From NCBI GenBank assembly GCA_036925085.1, contig JAUPFP010000005.1, positions 2,060,001 through 2,124,000 of the forward strand: a stretch of DNA of 64,000 bases, given 5' to 3'. The notes under the pieces were generated by a model. It was given only the letters and a program-made list of their open reading frames with translations, was not told the DNA's origin and did not search any database. This DNA is from Brachycybe producta. Its lineage: Eukaryota > Arthropoda > Diplopoda > Playtdesmida > Andrognathidae. Position numbers and translations under genes: made by a program. Shown one piece after another: positions 1-31,316 of the stretch (within the stretch, counting starts at the first letter, position 1; every line of letters begins with the position of its first letter).

Positions 1-464
1 GCGGACTTTGAAATATTGCACAGCAGATGTAAAAGAGGTCTGTTATTTTACTTTTGTCAGACTACTATTAGAATTGTATTGACCAATTTCAATCCTTTCC
101 GATGTAATCTAATACGTGAAATAGAAAAGGTACAGCTGTAGGGTTGCAAGATTTGGTTAAAGGTAAATGCATGCACTCTTGCCTTCTTGGCAGACCTCGG
201 GAACGTTTTGTTGTTTTTATCGGGGCCAACCTCGGCCCACCTGTTCTTTACTCCGAGAAAGGCTGGTTCCAATCTCGGGTATTGGTATCCACGTTAGGAT
301 ACTTAAACTCAATGGTCCTTCGTTTGTTTGTGTGGTCGGATCCTAACCTGCCTAATACAAATAATTAGAAGACTTCCAAAGATTAGTATCCTGTTGGACT
401 TTTTTAGAAATCCTGATGATTGTTTATGATGATAATGATTATGATTATGATTCAAATTTTTTTC
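1..464. other. No gene or clear repeat recognised
   Basis: AT-rich sequence without a recognisable exon on either strand. Two short opposing ORFs (57-272 and 144-368) overlap each other and look like chance. It is presumably intronic to PEDS1. Confidence 0.4.
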
Positions 465-1425
465 CGAATGTAGGCGCTGCGATCGTTTTTGATTTAAAAA
501 TGTTTTTTTAACGTTTTTTCTCCAGGTTTGAAGTCACATAATACTTAATAGAAAAATAATGTCACGTGCTAAGCTTATAAAAAGGAAACATCGTGAAGCC
601 AATAGATTAATGCATGTGCTAATTATTTTGTTACTGTTCTAAGTCGTTTTTAACAAAAAAATTTCAAATGTTTGTGGGAAGGTTTATTGGTTCTATGAGA
701 CGTTACATGGAGTTTAAAAAAACGTATGATTTTAAATGTTTTAAAAAAAAAATCATGAAATCATTGTGATGCCAATACATGAAAGCACGCGCTAGTTTTT
801 TTGTTATTGTTCAAAATCGTTTCTAAGGAGAGTTCTTTTAAGTGTTTGTGGGACGGTTTTTTGGTCCAATGGAATTTAACACGGGCGTTTAAAAAAAACG
901 AACGATTTTGAACCTTGTTTAAAAACAGAAGGACCTTTTCAAAATTTATATAAAGCGAGCACTTAAAGAACAATACTTTTTAATGAATTTTGCACTTTAG
1001 GCCCTACTGTATTTTAATTGAGTGACTGTGAGACTATTTCTTGCAGTTTAGTAACACTATATAATAACACTCATTTGTCTCGTTGTCGTCTGCTCAAAAC
1101 AACAAGATAGAGGACGTGTATCTAGGCTCTTAATAAACTCTCTTTGTTTAAAAGCCTAGATACACGTTCATCTTGTTGTTTTGAGCAGATATTGTAACAC
1201 CATGTTAAGTCCCATAGGATCAAAAAACCGTCACCCAAACATTTGAAGAACTCCCATTAAAAATGACTTAGAACAATGACATGAAAATTACCGCGTGCAT
1301 TAATCTCTTGGCTTCACGATGTTTTCTTTTTATAAGCTTAGCACATGAAATTATTTTTCTATTAATTACTGTGTGGCTTGAAACCTGGAGAAAAACGATC
1401 GCAGCGCCTACATTCTGAGAAATTT
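465..1425. mobile_element. Fold-back element with an inner hairpin
   Basis: The left arm (about 468-720, with gtaggcgctgcgatcgttttt, gcttataaaaaggaaac and atcgtgaagccaatagatt) is repeated in reverse complement at about 1188-1420. A second, diverged copy of the left arm occupies about 730-890. At the centre 1091-1190 is an almost perfect hairpin with about 43-bp arms. No ORF of note; it behaves like a non-autonomous fold-back transposon. Confidence 0.7.
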
Positions 1426-1570
1426 TCAACTAAATGCTGTATCTAGGCTCTTAACACTGCAGTGCATACACGAAGGCACATAGCTACCGCATGGTGTGTT
1501 ACCCGAACAAAACCTAGGCTTATGACGCACACGTGCGTATAAATGCAGAATACAGCGGCGTGGTCAGTAA

Positions 1571-2223
1571 TGCCTAGTTCTCACAACCTTCTTGTAGCTC
1601 GGGCTAAAATAGCCTTGGCTAAACGACTGTGTTCACATGTGAGCAGCTACATATGGGCTTCGTGACCTGCCTAAAGGTGGCGCTGACTACAGCATATTTA
1701 TTTCATTTTTACAAATTTGGCACTGGCCATTATGTGTGGACATTGTGCTGTGTATAGCCTGCATAATATATAGATAATTGGAGGGAAAATGGCTGATATT
1801 GTTCATACTAACAAAACTGAATTGCATGAGTCTTCATTGAACACACTAAATGCAACGTATTTTAATTGTAGGTAGGTTGATGATTTAGAGTTTATGGAAA
1901 TAAATTAATTATCAAATAAAGATCAATTGATAATTTTAAATTATTTTAATAAATTAACAAATAGACTGAAACATCTAACAATGGAAATAGAAAATGAATG
2001 ACGCCGTTTTCCATTCAGATTTATGACCACCAGGTGGCGTATGATCAAGTTAACTTTGTCTTGCATTCACACGAAATAATGTGTAGGCTACATATGGGTA
2101 ACCAAGGCTACCTAACCAAAGCTAACATATGACATTGACCACCACCTAGTGTGTGTTCTCACAACCCTTATACATAGGCTAAGTCCTTAGCCTGAGCTAC
2201 ATAAAGGTTGTGAGAACTAGGCA
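1571..2223. mobile_element. 653-bp MITE, TIR TGCCTAGTTCTCACAACCTT
   Basis: A 20-bp terminal inverted repeat: TGCCTAGTTCTCACAACCTT at the left end and its reverse complement ending at 2223. There is further imperfect complementarity inside (the tagcc/ggcta stretches). No coding capacity; superfamily not assigned. Confidence 0.75.
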
Positions 2224-2489
2224 TAACTGTTAATAAGCTCGTATGATATGCATTGCTATTATTTAACCAATAATGGCCCTTGACTTTACCATATTTGTAT
2301 GGGAAACTAAAACTTGTTGTGGGGAAACTTTTCCTAAAATATGTCCCGAACTAACTAATCGAATGGCAATTGACGATAGCAAGAGACGTGGCACATCAAG
2401 GGCTGTATATGTGGAATGTCGCGAACTTTTTTATAAAATAACTGTAATGGATTTGCCACGTGAAATGCTTCGCTGAGTTACTGTTTTAA

Positions 2490-3654
2490 AAGGCTACATC
2501 AGAAAATTACTTCGAAAAATCTCTGCAAAGAGCGCTAACATCGTTTTCTATTGAGCCCATAGACCCTATGTTATAGAAGAAACGTTAGTTTTAAAAATAC
2601 ACAGTCGTGGCAATATGTTCATTTTTCATATTTAAAGTTGTTCAATAATAAGTTTTCAAAGTGCAATTTGTGCACCTTAAATATTTGCTGATCGAGTGAT
2701 AGAATGATTAAAATTTGGTAAGTGCGGTTATATTTTTAAAAACTAGTGGGGTAACCCGTCATAAATGACGTGAGCAAAATTTACAAGCAATTGTGCGCAT
2801 GCGCGTCATTTTTTCCTTTTTTTACTCCTTTCATTTCAATTTCAGTCACCCTCTCCCACTTTCCTCTCTCTCCCCCTTCTACACTTTCCAACCTTTTCCC
2901 CTCACCCCCTCCCACTTTTCTCTCCCCCTCCCACTTTTCTCTCCCCCCCTTCTACATGGTCCAAAGGAAGAGTTCAACATATAGTTGACCTAGAGAAAAA
3001 AAAACGGTTCATTTATTCAAATTTATATAAATTCCGACGTGCTTCAATGGTTTTGTTACTCCACACACACACACACACAGACCTGGGATATTATATATAT
3101 AATATATAATAATAATAATAATATTAGCGAACTCTTATGTTAAACTCTATTGAGTACGCGCTCATAAGCAAAAACATCCATTAAAATGCTTGTAAAAATA
3201 CGTAAAAATAATTAAAAAATAAATAAAATAAATCAGCAATGCGCCAATGTGTTGGCTCCACTGTGGTTTAATTTTGGTTTTTAAAAATTATTTTTAGGTA
3301 TTTTTACGAGCATTTTAATGGATGTTTTTTTTTTTGCTTATGAGCGCGCGTACTCAATAGAGTTTAAAATAAAGAGTTAGAAATTCGCAATTTTAAAATA
3401 GTTTTTAAAAATAGAACCGCACTTTCAAATTTTTTTGTCATTCTATCACTCAATCATCATATATTTAAGGTACACATTCCACTTTGAACCATCAAAATTG
3501 GTCAATTTTAAATATGAAAAATAAACATTGCCTCGACTGTTTTTTTTTTAAATTATCATTTTTTCTTTTAACATTTGGTCTATGGGCTAAATAGAAAAAC
3601 GATGCTAGCGCTTTTTACGGAGATGTTTCAAAGTAATTTTGTGATGGTAGCCTT
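2490..3654. mobile_element. TTAA-flanked fold-back element, copy 1 (interrupted)
   Basis: Begins AAGGCTACATC after TTAA (2486-2489) and ends GTAGCCTT before TTAA (3655-3658). The two halves are reverse complements, with landmarks gcgctaacatcg / gatgctagcgc and the shared hinge motifs CATCCATTAAAATGC / GCATTTTAATGGATG. It is interrupted at about 2743-3115 by another repeat. Confidence 0.8.
2743..3115. mobile_element. CTAGTGGGGTAACCC-family repeat, copy 1
   Basis: Inserted in the fold-back element above. It starts ctagtggggtaacccgtc, contains a long pyrimidine-rich tract (about 2810-2955) and gttgacctagagaaaaaaaa, and ends in short (AC)n and (TAA)n tracts. Related copies lie at 11290-11646 (opposite orientation), 37850-38393, 47389-47570 and 60720-60905. 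Short ORFs over the pyrimidine tract are low-complexity artefacts. Confidence 0.65.
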
Positions 3655-3742
3655 TTAAATTATTACATCTTTTTAAAAATGAAATATTGCTTTATTAACG
3701 ACTGCATTTATTCTTTTTTTTTACTGCTCTTAGTGTTGAAAC

Positions 3743-4133
3743 TAAGGCTGTTGTACCGATCACGCTTTTTTTACCGAACCGATCATACAAAAAAAATTTG
3801 CATGCCGATCGATTTAACCGAGCCGATCGTGCCGATTTTCACTACCGATTTTGGCTGCTTGCGTCGGTCAAGCGAGAAGCGGTGGGCACAAAAACATATA
3901 GAAAAAAAGATTTAAATTATAATTTTCGAGTTTACAAAGCAATGACAAGACAACAATTTTCTTTTAAAGTTGGTAATAAATTGATTGACCCTCCACCGCT
4001 GCCGTATTATCGGGGAGCAGACCGAATTGTTGAGTGCGGAAATCGGTTAACATTTGTTCGCCGTTCTGATTTTAGCCGATTAGCAGTAAATCGGCAAAAA
4101 TCGGTTTGGCAAAATCAGCTCGGTACAGCCTTA
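3743..4133. mobile_element. hAT-type MITE (TAAGGCTGTACCGA TIR), copy 1
   Basis: 391 bp with ends TAAGGCTG...CAGCCTTA, flanked by a perfect 8-bp target duplication gttgaaac (3735-3742 and 4134-4141). The interior is rich in cgatc/gccgatt motifs. A sister copy is at 7988-8370. It sits 37 bp upstream of a PEDS1 splice acceptor. An 8-bp duplication is typical of hAT transposition. Confidence 0.88.
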
Positions 4134-4178
4134 GTTGAAACTGATACACAATGATTTTTTTTCTTGTTTTCCTATTAG

Positions 4179-23526
<19,348 letters not shown>

Positions 23527-24985
23527 AATCATTCTTTCCTCACTTTGACCGTAACATGTCTTTGTCGTCAGTTTGTGAGGAAAACGATCTGTCGGCCATT
23601 TTTTTTTGTAGCTGCAGGTGATTTCGGAGACTTTTGAGCGTGAGCTAGCGACGCTTGGCTTCTTTGCTCTAGTCACATCATCAACACATGCCTTAATTGT
23701 TTATACTAATCTTCATAAGATAAATATTTGGTGCAGGCATCTTAATCGAATGCTTTTCGGTCAATTAAGTTAATGTTTAGAACTTTTCTAAGTTGTTAGG
23801 TGTTGGTATACTAATCTCTGGGATTCATTAGTTTGTTGTTTTTTTGCGATTTTTTTTTATGAATTAGCTGGTTTTTCGAAGGTTTAACGTCGGAAATTTC
23901 CTTATTTAAGTCTACTCTTACAATTTGTTATATAGTAATCAACGGAGGTTACATGGTTCTTTTTTTTTTAGTTTTCTTTTTTAAAAAAACAAATTTCAGA
24001 TTTCATTCCATTTACAACGATAAAGAAGTTTAAAAGTTAACGAGGACTTTGTTACAGTTTTATTTAAGAACAAAATATATTCACTCTTGAGGAAAGGTTT
24101 CCGAACAAAATATTTTAAAGCTGTTTATTTTTTTTACGTTAATTTTATTAATATTTTATAACTGTTTTTAATATGATACAAGAAGATCTGTGATATTTTT
24201 TTTTACTTTTCTACTCTGGAACATAGAGACGCTTCTACAGCTCAATTAAGTCTTTTATGTTCACATATTTTTTTATTATTATTATTATTATCATTATTAT
24301 TATCTTAAGTAAAGTGCATTTTACGTTGGAGCACTCGTCGAACATGCAGCTCGTAATTTCGAATACGTTTCGTTTTGATAGCTATGGAAATATAAAGCTA
24401 AAAGCTCCACTTTTGAAGTTGCTTTTCGTTTGCCTTGCGTTTTACGTGTGAAAAACTAACGTTGCAAGTTGTTATGTTTTTTCGTATAGTTCGTAACTTA
24501 AACGAATTATATTTGAATTTTCAATATAAACTTACTCGGTAATGCAAATATTAAGTCATAATTTTAATAGCGAATATCTCGGTAACTATGAAAGTCGCAA
24601 ATACTTTTTACAGTGTATTTGTAGAAAAAAAAAACATTTCAAAATTTTAAGATTTTTTTTTTTTACAATTTTAGTCGAAACTATAAAAACTATGGGGCTT
24701 TATTAGTACATGAAACTTGAAATTTTGTTAGTATGCATTTAACCAAATTAACCTGTAAAAAGGTGTGATTGGCTGCTTAGAATTACTTTGGCCTTGTTTG
24801 GTTTCGTTTTTTGTTCTTCTTCACGAAAGCAAGGGTGCTGTCATGGCTGTGATAGGCTGCTTCCAAAACCTGGACACTTGGACGTATGCTATATATATAT
24901 ATATATATAATGTATATATATTTTTTTTCTCTAATTAACAACCGGATGTACATTAGCAAAATGGTTTGTGCACATGCGTAGCAGT
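23527..24985. other. PEDS1 3' flank
   Basis: AT-rich sequence with T-runs and a (TTA)n patch near 24270-24300. It should contain the PEDS1 3' UTR, but I could not single out a poly(A) signal. No other gene recognised. Confidence 0.4.
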
Positions 24986-24989
24986 CTAC

Positions 24990-25808
24990 AGAGCTGGGCA
25001 AAACACATTTAAATTAGTATCTTGTATACAACATACCTAATACAATTAAAACGTTTATTTCCATTACAAAATACAAGATATTTTAATAACATGTATTTGG
25101 AATACAAAATACATTTGTATCTTGTAAGAAGGCTTGCCACCTGTTGAGGACAGTGGAGGACAGTAATCCATGTGGAAGAAATGTAATCTGGCCTCTTAAT
25201 TTACTACTCTAGTTTACGCAATACTAGTTTGGCGTCTAGTGCCCCTGTTGAACCTTCTTTTTTTTAGTTTGCTGGCATGGTTAATAGTTCAAAGAGACAT
25301 TCAATTTCAATGTTCGAAAAAACTTCGTTTTATCAAAGTCAAACAGCAACTTTTAAAATGCCGTATTTTGTAATGTATCTTGTAAGTAGGCTTGCCACCT
25401 TTCCTCTTTTGTGGAGGACAGTCCTCCATGTGGAAGAAATGTCCTCTGGCCTCCACGAAGGCAAAAATGTCCTCCACAAAGGTGGAATGGTGGCAAGCCT
25501 ACTTACAAGATACATTACAAAATAAAGCATTTCAAAAGTTGCTGTTTGCCTTTAATAAATCAAGTTTTTCGAACAAATCATCTGAAATTGAATGTCTCTT
25601 TGAACTATTAACCATGCCAGCAAACGAAAAAAAAGACGGTTCAACAGGGGCACTAGACGCCAAACTATAGTATTGTGTAAACTAGTATGTGTATTTCTAA
25701 TACAACATACAAAATATGATGAACCAGTGTATTCCTAGTACAAAATACAATTGCATTGGGGATACGTATTCCCCGATACATGTATTCTGATACTGCTCAG
25801 CTCTGTAT
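24990..25808. mobile_element. Nested fold-back element
   Basis: Outer ends TACAGAGCTGGGCA...CTCAGCTCTGTA. Three concentric inverted layers: the outer atacaaaatac repeats, the middle gtttggcgtctagtgcccctgttgaa / ttcaacaggggcactagacgccaaac pair, and at the hinge the MITE at 25387-25501. A partial, diverged GGAGGACAG copy also sits at about 25130-25190. Confidence 0.75.
25387..25501. mobile_element. hAT-type MITE (GGAGGACAGTCCTCC family), copy 2
   Basis: 115 bp, ends TAGGCTTGCCACC...GGTGGCAAGCCTA, at the exact centre of the fold-back element. Flanking cttgtaag / cttacaag belong to the host palindrome, so a target duplication cannot be judged. Confidence 0.75.
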
Positions 25809-25955
25809 AAAGTTGCTTTTAAACGGCTGAGAGTACCTTAATTTTGGCACCCGTATCTATTTCGTGTATGCGTAAAAAAAATTCCGAAGTATTTTTTTTA
25901 CACTTTCAATTGTGCCTGTTATAATTACCGAGATATTTGTTTTAAGTTTTGTCAC

Positions 25956-26638
25956 CAGGGGCGTAGCTAGGCAACCGCAAGACCAGCAATTGCGAAGGGG
26001 GGGGGGGGGGCGCAGGAGGTTTGGGGGCGCAAAAAACGAAAGGAAAGTTACGTATTTTCAAAAATAAAATTAAGTGAGTGATTCCGAATCGCTAGCTTAA
26101 TTTATTCAGTTAATTTCGAAAAGAAATCGACTTTCATTTAATATTTACTTTTAAAAACTACAGACTTGCACCAGTAAATGTTCATAGAGATCAATGGGCA
26201 CAGCGGAGGAACGGTCGGAACAACGGTAGGTTATAGTCGGAAAAATAGTACTAACAGTTGGAAGTTCAGGTTTAGTAAAATTAAGCTTGTTGCAGGGTGG
26301 TTGGGGGTGCAGCCTCCAGTTTTTAAAGAATTATTAAATCAAATTAGTCCATTGTTCGACTGTTCCCTTATTTAATTAACGGGAGGAACGGTTGGAACAA
26401 TGGACACATTTTTTTAATAATTCTTTAAAAAATGGGGGCTGCCCCCCCCCAGACCCCCTGCAACAAGCTTAATTTCCTAACCTTCCGACTGTCCTTACTG
26501 TTGTTCAGACCTGTTCCACCGTTCATCAAAATAGCACCCCCCCCCCCCAGTATGAGGGCTATGTGGAGAGGACGGTAAGGGGACGCAAAGTTTTAAGTGG
26601 CCCGGGGGGGGGCGCAACCAAGCCTAGCTACGCCTCTG
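25956..26638. mobile_element. hAT-type element (CAGGGGCGTAGCTAGG TIR)
   Basis: 683 bp, ends CAGGGGCGTAGCTAGG...CCTAGCTACGCCTCTG and a perfect 8-bp target duplication tttgtcac (25948-25955, 26639-26646). The interior is a fold-back with poly-G/poly-C runs and gaacggt/accgttc inversions. Confidence 0.9.
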
Positions 26639-26646
26639 TTTGTCAC

Positions 26647-27055
26647 GTTGTATGCAAAGGTTAAAATATTTTAGTTAATTCCGTTTCATTCAAGGGATAT
26701 GGTTGTTTATGTTTATTTTATTTTTTTCTTGTATCATATTAAAAGCAGAATTTTGTAAGTTTACATTTTGTTTTAAGCTGCGATAACACAAATTATATTA
26801 ATGTTTTTGAAGAGTGCTGAATTGCATTCTTGTTTTTTTTTGTTTTTATTGAAATTTTTTTTTCTGTTTTTTTAAACCCAAGAATTGTCAGTGTAGGTAG
26901 TTGTGTTTCATGTAGGAAGTTAGAAAATTAAGAGCCACTGAAGTGCATTTTGAACCTCTAGTCAAGTTGCTCTAGAGTAGTTTCTGAAACCTTGACTTTG
27001 CATCCTTCAATGGGGGGACTTGTGATCGAATGCATGCTTGGGATTGGTTGGGGGT
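26647..27055. other. Intergenic AT-rich sequence
   Basis: Nothing recognised beyond T-runs. Confidence 0.4.
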
Positions 27056-27495
27056 CATTACAGCTACCAAGGCTCACAAGAGCTACTAGGGGGAGAACAG
27101 CTACTTGGTTCACTACAGCTACCAAAAAAATATATAGACCTTGTGTTCATCAAAAGGGTCACTACAGCTACCAGAAAACATAGGAACAAAATATAGACTT
27201 TTTTTCATCTTTTTCTCGTCACTACAGCTACCAAAAAAAAATATAACCCTTTCTCCCTAACCTAACCGAACCTTACCTAATGAAACCAAACCGAACCTTA
27301 AAGAACCTTACTTAATGAAACCAAATCTAACCTAACCTTACCGAACCGAACCTTACGTAATGTAACCAAACCGAACCGAACCTTACGTAATGAAACCTAA
27401 CCGAACCTAATGAAACCTAACCAAACTAAACGTATTGATAAATAAAAAGGCCTATATTTTTTGGTAGCTGTAGTGACCCAGGTAGCTGTAGTGAG
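27056..27495. repeat. TCACTACAGCTACCA fold-back with CCTAA-like core
   Basis: Several direct copies of TCACTACAGCTACCA, or close variants, at about 27056-27234 and two inverted copies (ggtagctgtagtga) at 27463-27493. They enclose about 180 bp of degenerate cctaaccgaacc / ccttacctaatgaaacc repeats. Confidence 0.8.
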
Positions 27496-27814
27496 CCAGT
27501 TCCTTGGGATTAATGTATGCCCTTATAGAATGTGTTTCTTGTCTGAAGTTGTTCGTAGTTGGTATTTTTTAATGTGTCGTACACTTTTGAATCGAGTAAG
27601 AGCTCTACATTTTACTTTGAATAATCTGTTATTTATACGTGTATGCAAGAATACCATTTTTTATTGGGGTGCTTTAGGTGATGTTAGGGTAGTTAGCTGA
27701 GATTGTGTTATGTTCACTTGTGTTATGAAATAGCTACGCGCATACTGCTGACGTAATAAACAGCAAATGTGGTCACACCGTAGCAGGTTAAAGTACTACT
27801 CGATTCTAGTTTAA

Positions 27815-28844
27815 GAGGCTACATTGCAAAAAATTACTTTGAAAAAAAACGTTAATTTTTAAATTACACAGTCGCGGCAATATGTTTATTTTTCATATTT
27901 AAAGTTGTCCGATATTAAGTCTAAAAAACTTATTTCAAAATCGCGAATTTCTAACTCTAAAATTATTTTTAGGTATTTTTACGAGTATTTTAATGGATGT
28001 TTTTTTTTTTCTTATTTGGGCGTACTCAATGGAGTTTAAGAAGTTAGTCAAGAGTTAGAAACTCGCGATTTTGAAATAGTTTTTAAAAAATATAACCGCA
28101 TTTACCAATTTTTTTGTCATGCTATTACTCGATCAGCTTATATTTAAAGTGCACATCGCACTTTGAAAACTTATTATTGGACAAATTTAAATATGAAAAT
28201 AAACATATTGCCGCGACCAGGGGCGGATTAACGCATAAGCCTTATAAGCACAGGCTTAGGGCGCCAAATTTTGAAGGGCGCCTTTGCACTCAGCCTTTAC
28301 AAATTATTTTTTTTTTAAATTGTATAATTTAAAAGTTAACTCAATGAGACCAATGTAAATTGTACAATATACTTTAAATATGTTTAAAAATTAGGACAGG
28401 ATTCAAAATAAATGTTTTAGAATTTTATAACATTTTCCCCTTTTTACTCTGCAGAGTGGCCACAGTGCCTTCTTCTGCAGCAAAAATATATGCTACCCTT
28501 TGTTTTCAATTTTTCTTAAGTTTCTAGCTTGTTTTCAACTTTCGGTTTCGTGAAATAGTGTTTTATAAACTAGAATATTACGTGATGATTAGTGTTTCAT
28601 GACTTTTTTTTTTAAAAAAATGTATGGTATTAAACTAAAAAAATTTGGAGGGAGGGGGGCGCAAAACGCTTGAGGCTTATGGCGCTAAAAAGTCTTAATC
28701 CGCCACTGGCCACAACTGTGTAATTTAAAAATTAACGTTTCTTCTTTAACATTAGGTTTATGTCAAACATAGACCCAATATGGGTTTACGATGCTGGCAC
28801 TCTTTGCTGAGATTTTTTTGAAGTAATTTTGCGATTGTATCCTC
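27815..28844. mobile_element. TTAA-flanked fold-back element, copy 3
   Basis: TTAA (27811-27814) then GAGGCTACATTGC; ends GTATCCTC then TTAA (28845-28848). The left arm is internally deleted. Contains the hAT-type element at 28218-28708. Confidence 0.8.
28218..28708. mobile_element. hAT-type MITE (CAGGGGCGGATTAA TIR)
   Basis: 491 bp, ends CAGGGGCGGATTAA...TTAATCCGCCACTG, target duplication gccgcgac / gccacaac (6 of 8). It lies inside the fold-back element, whose sequence attgccgcgac...tgtgta resumes after it. Confidence 0.8.
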
Positions 28845-28848
28845 TTAA

Positions 28849-29684
28849 AACGGTCATTCTGAGAACATAATTTACTCCACATTTCTCGTTAGACGTTCAG
28901 CCTGGGATGCTCAGCAACTCATGTGTAATTTTTGTGGGTTTTCCATCCAGTTTACCACATGGTATGATTTGACTACATGATGAGTCGTTGCCTGTTAGAT
29001 GTTATATCGTACAAGTTAACAATAGTGTGACGTCATTTATGACGTCAATTATGTGACGTCATTTGGCAGGGTGCTCAATCACTTGATAGCTCAAACTAAG
29101 TGCACTCTCAAAATCAAATCATAAGGAATTTTAATTTGACAAATGCGAAAAATTTTAAGGGGCCTTGAGCAATGAAGCACCTCTTAAAAAAATTATGTTG
29201 GGTGCTTGAGCACTAGAGCATTTATGCAGTCGGCACCTATGGGTACCTATAGCTACCAAATCTAGTGCTTGTCAGCTTTTACATGAAGCTCTCCCATCAA
29301 AGGGCACTGCCATTGACTTGTTAATCGTTAAGAATACGACACTTATTATCTCATAGTTAGCTCACATTTAGAAAGACCATTACCACGAAATGTGAAGATT
29401 TGAGCTGAATGAAAAACGTATGAAGTTCCATTTTATAGGGGGAAAGGTTGTGCCATACGGGGGACGTCTGAAATGCGAAAACGTACGAAAATGTAATTAA
29501 AATTACAATAACTGTTACCAAGTAATTTATAAAATTTTGGAAACTAAAAAGTGTGCAATTGTATAAAATTTTGAAAACTAAAAAGTGTGCAATTGTATAA
29601 CTTTGCCTCACTTTTTTTATTCATTGCATTACATTTACAAGTAAAGCCATAGTCCCTGTTGCACAATTTTCCAAAACATTACAG
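28849..29684. other. Intergenic; 38-41-bp tandem pair
   Basis: Mostly unremarkable. Tandem pair of attttg.aaactaaaaagtgtgcaattgtataa at about 29530-29602, and a dyad of gtgacgtcattt motifs near 29030-29065. From about 29650 sequence begins (ccctgttgcacaatttt) that recurs inverted near 31000-31024, so the truncated RTE LINE seems to sit in a larger palindromic element (about 29650-31025). Confidence 0.5.
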
Positions 29685-30275
29685 GCATCATCATCATCAT
29701 CATCATCATCATGTCCTGCTCCTTTCCCGCAGTGTGCAGGGTCGGCCTTACGGGTTCTATCTCTCCACTCCTTTCGATTTTGTTCAAAACTCTCAGAGAC
29801 CCGACATGCCCCCATATTCCATTTTATCACCACATTCCAAGCTTGTGTGGACCTTCCTCTACCCCTTTTAACCCCCAGGTCAACCCCATCACCTATTTAA
29901 GCAGCTCATCCTCCTCACTCCTAGTTACACATTGCCACAAACCATCTCAACCTATTTTTTCCTTCATCTTTTCTACTATGCTTGCTACCCCTACACTCCC
30001 TCTGATAAAAATCATTTCTCAAATCCTATCCTTTCTTGTTACTCTACACATAAACCGTAGCATTTGCATTTCAGCCACCTGCAGTCTTATCCTCTTGCCT
30101 CTTCTTGGCTGCCCAACATTCCGACCCTATACAACATAGCAGCTGGTCTGACCACTGTCCTATACAACTTGGATTTTAGTTTTATTGGCATCCTCCTGTC
30201 ACATAAATATCCCACATGCCTTGTTTCCACTTGTGCCAACCTACTTTGATCCAGGTGTTTGTATTATCTAAATCT
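29685..30275 (-). mobile_element. 5'-truncated RTE LINE
   Basis: Same family as the element at 53391-56649: (ATC)n tail at 29689-29711, then sequence matching the 3' end (cctgctcctttcccgc, gggtcggccttac). It runs to about 30275. The reverse-transcriptase C-terminal frame is broken. An Asp-run ORF over the ATC repeat is an artefact. Confidence 0.85.
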
Positions 30276-30493
30276 ATGTACTGGTGTTTTGTTTTGCACA
30301 ATGATATCTCTATTGCTAATAATATTAGTGACGTTTTACAAGTAAAACTTTTACAAATTGCAAGTCAGCTGATCACATTGAAGCATTTTTGAGGGCACGA
30401 GGCTGAATTATGTGAAAACATTTTTCATCTGAAGAATCAAAAAGTAAATTTTCAATCACTTTATTGCATTTAAACTTGATTAAATTACAGGTG

Positions 30494-30797
30494 TCTTATA
30501 CCTAGTACACACCTGATAATTTAAATGCATTTAAATAATAAACGTGTTCTACAGAGCCCCGTAAAGGGCAAACAAACAATATGTTGTCGAATTCAATTTA
30601 TTCAGTTAATAATCTCAACATATTGAGTTAATACTTAAATATAATATCTAAACTATTGACAAAATATTGATTTAGTATTTCAATTTAAAATATTAATAAT
30701 AAAATCAATTTTTATTTGGTTCATGTTTTTAACTGGATTCCGTATAAATTCACCTAAACACATTTAATTTGAATTCATTTAACTCATGTGTGTACAA
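30494..30797 (+). mobile_element. GTACACACCTGATAATTTAA repeat, copy 1
   Basis: Starts acctagtacacacctgataa, contains gtgttctacagagccccg and ends aatttgaattcatttaactc. Two further copies, in opposite orientations, form a pair at 42548-43260. Confidence 0.7.
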
Positions 30798-31316
30798 TTA
30801 TTACTGTAGAGCTTGTAAAATAGATACTAGCATTTTACTAATATTTTGAGTATTTCAATATTATTAGTTATAATTGTGCAACAGAAGCTTGTGACATTCA
30901 CTTATAATATTGAAAAAATTCACTTGTAAATTTTAACTTGTATTTTGTCATCGTGCAACACAAGTTACAAGTGAATTCACTAATATTACTTGTTTGTAAA
31001 AAAAAATATTGTGCAATAGGGCCCTGGGCTTACATATATAATGTTAAAATGAATTTCAATGGTACCTTATTCGCAATTTCACTAAATAACATTTTAAAAA
31101 TTGATTAAATCTTCAGGTTAATACATTTTTTTAGAAATTCATCTGCATTCCCCATATCATCCATATGTATTAGCATATGCCCCATTTTGCTCCAATTGTT
31201 AATGCCTGTTTTTTTCCACACATCTTCAGCCAAAATTAATGGCCTTACAACTCCACCACGTACATATAATTGAAAGTAATTTTGCATGAATTGAACCTAA
31301 AATTGTTGGTAAAAAT
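30798..31316. other. Intergenic AT-rich sequence
   Basis: Right arm of the larger palindrome mentioned at 29650-31025; otherwise nothing recognised. A 60-codon ORF at 31105-31287 on the - strand (NYFQLYVRGGVVRPLILAED) has no family I recognise. Confidence 0.4.

Noticed and set aside
2770-2988. Pro/Ser/Phe-rich ORFs (also 11363-11624 and 37915-38345)
   Set aside because: Low-complexity readings of the pyrimidine tract in one repeat family, present in several frames at each copy.
1-4178. Search for the upstream PEDS1 exons with VHWGAD
   Set aside because: No matching reading in any + frame; the exons are probably left of the window.
26992-27183. 63-codon ORF
   Set aside because: Reads through the TCACTACAGCTACCA repeats; no homology and repeated segments.
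27240-27440. True telomere array
   Set aside because: Repeats are degenerate, short and enclosed by inverted 15-bp repeats, with normal DNA on both sides.
29621-29871. Asp-run and His-run ORFs
   Set aside because: Translations of the (ATC)n tail of the truncated RTE LINE.
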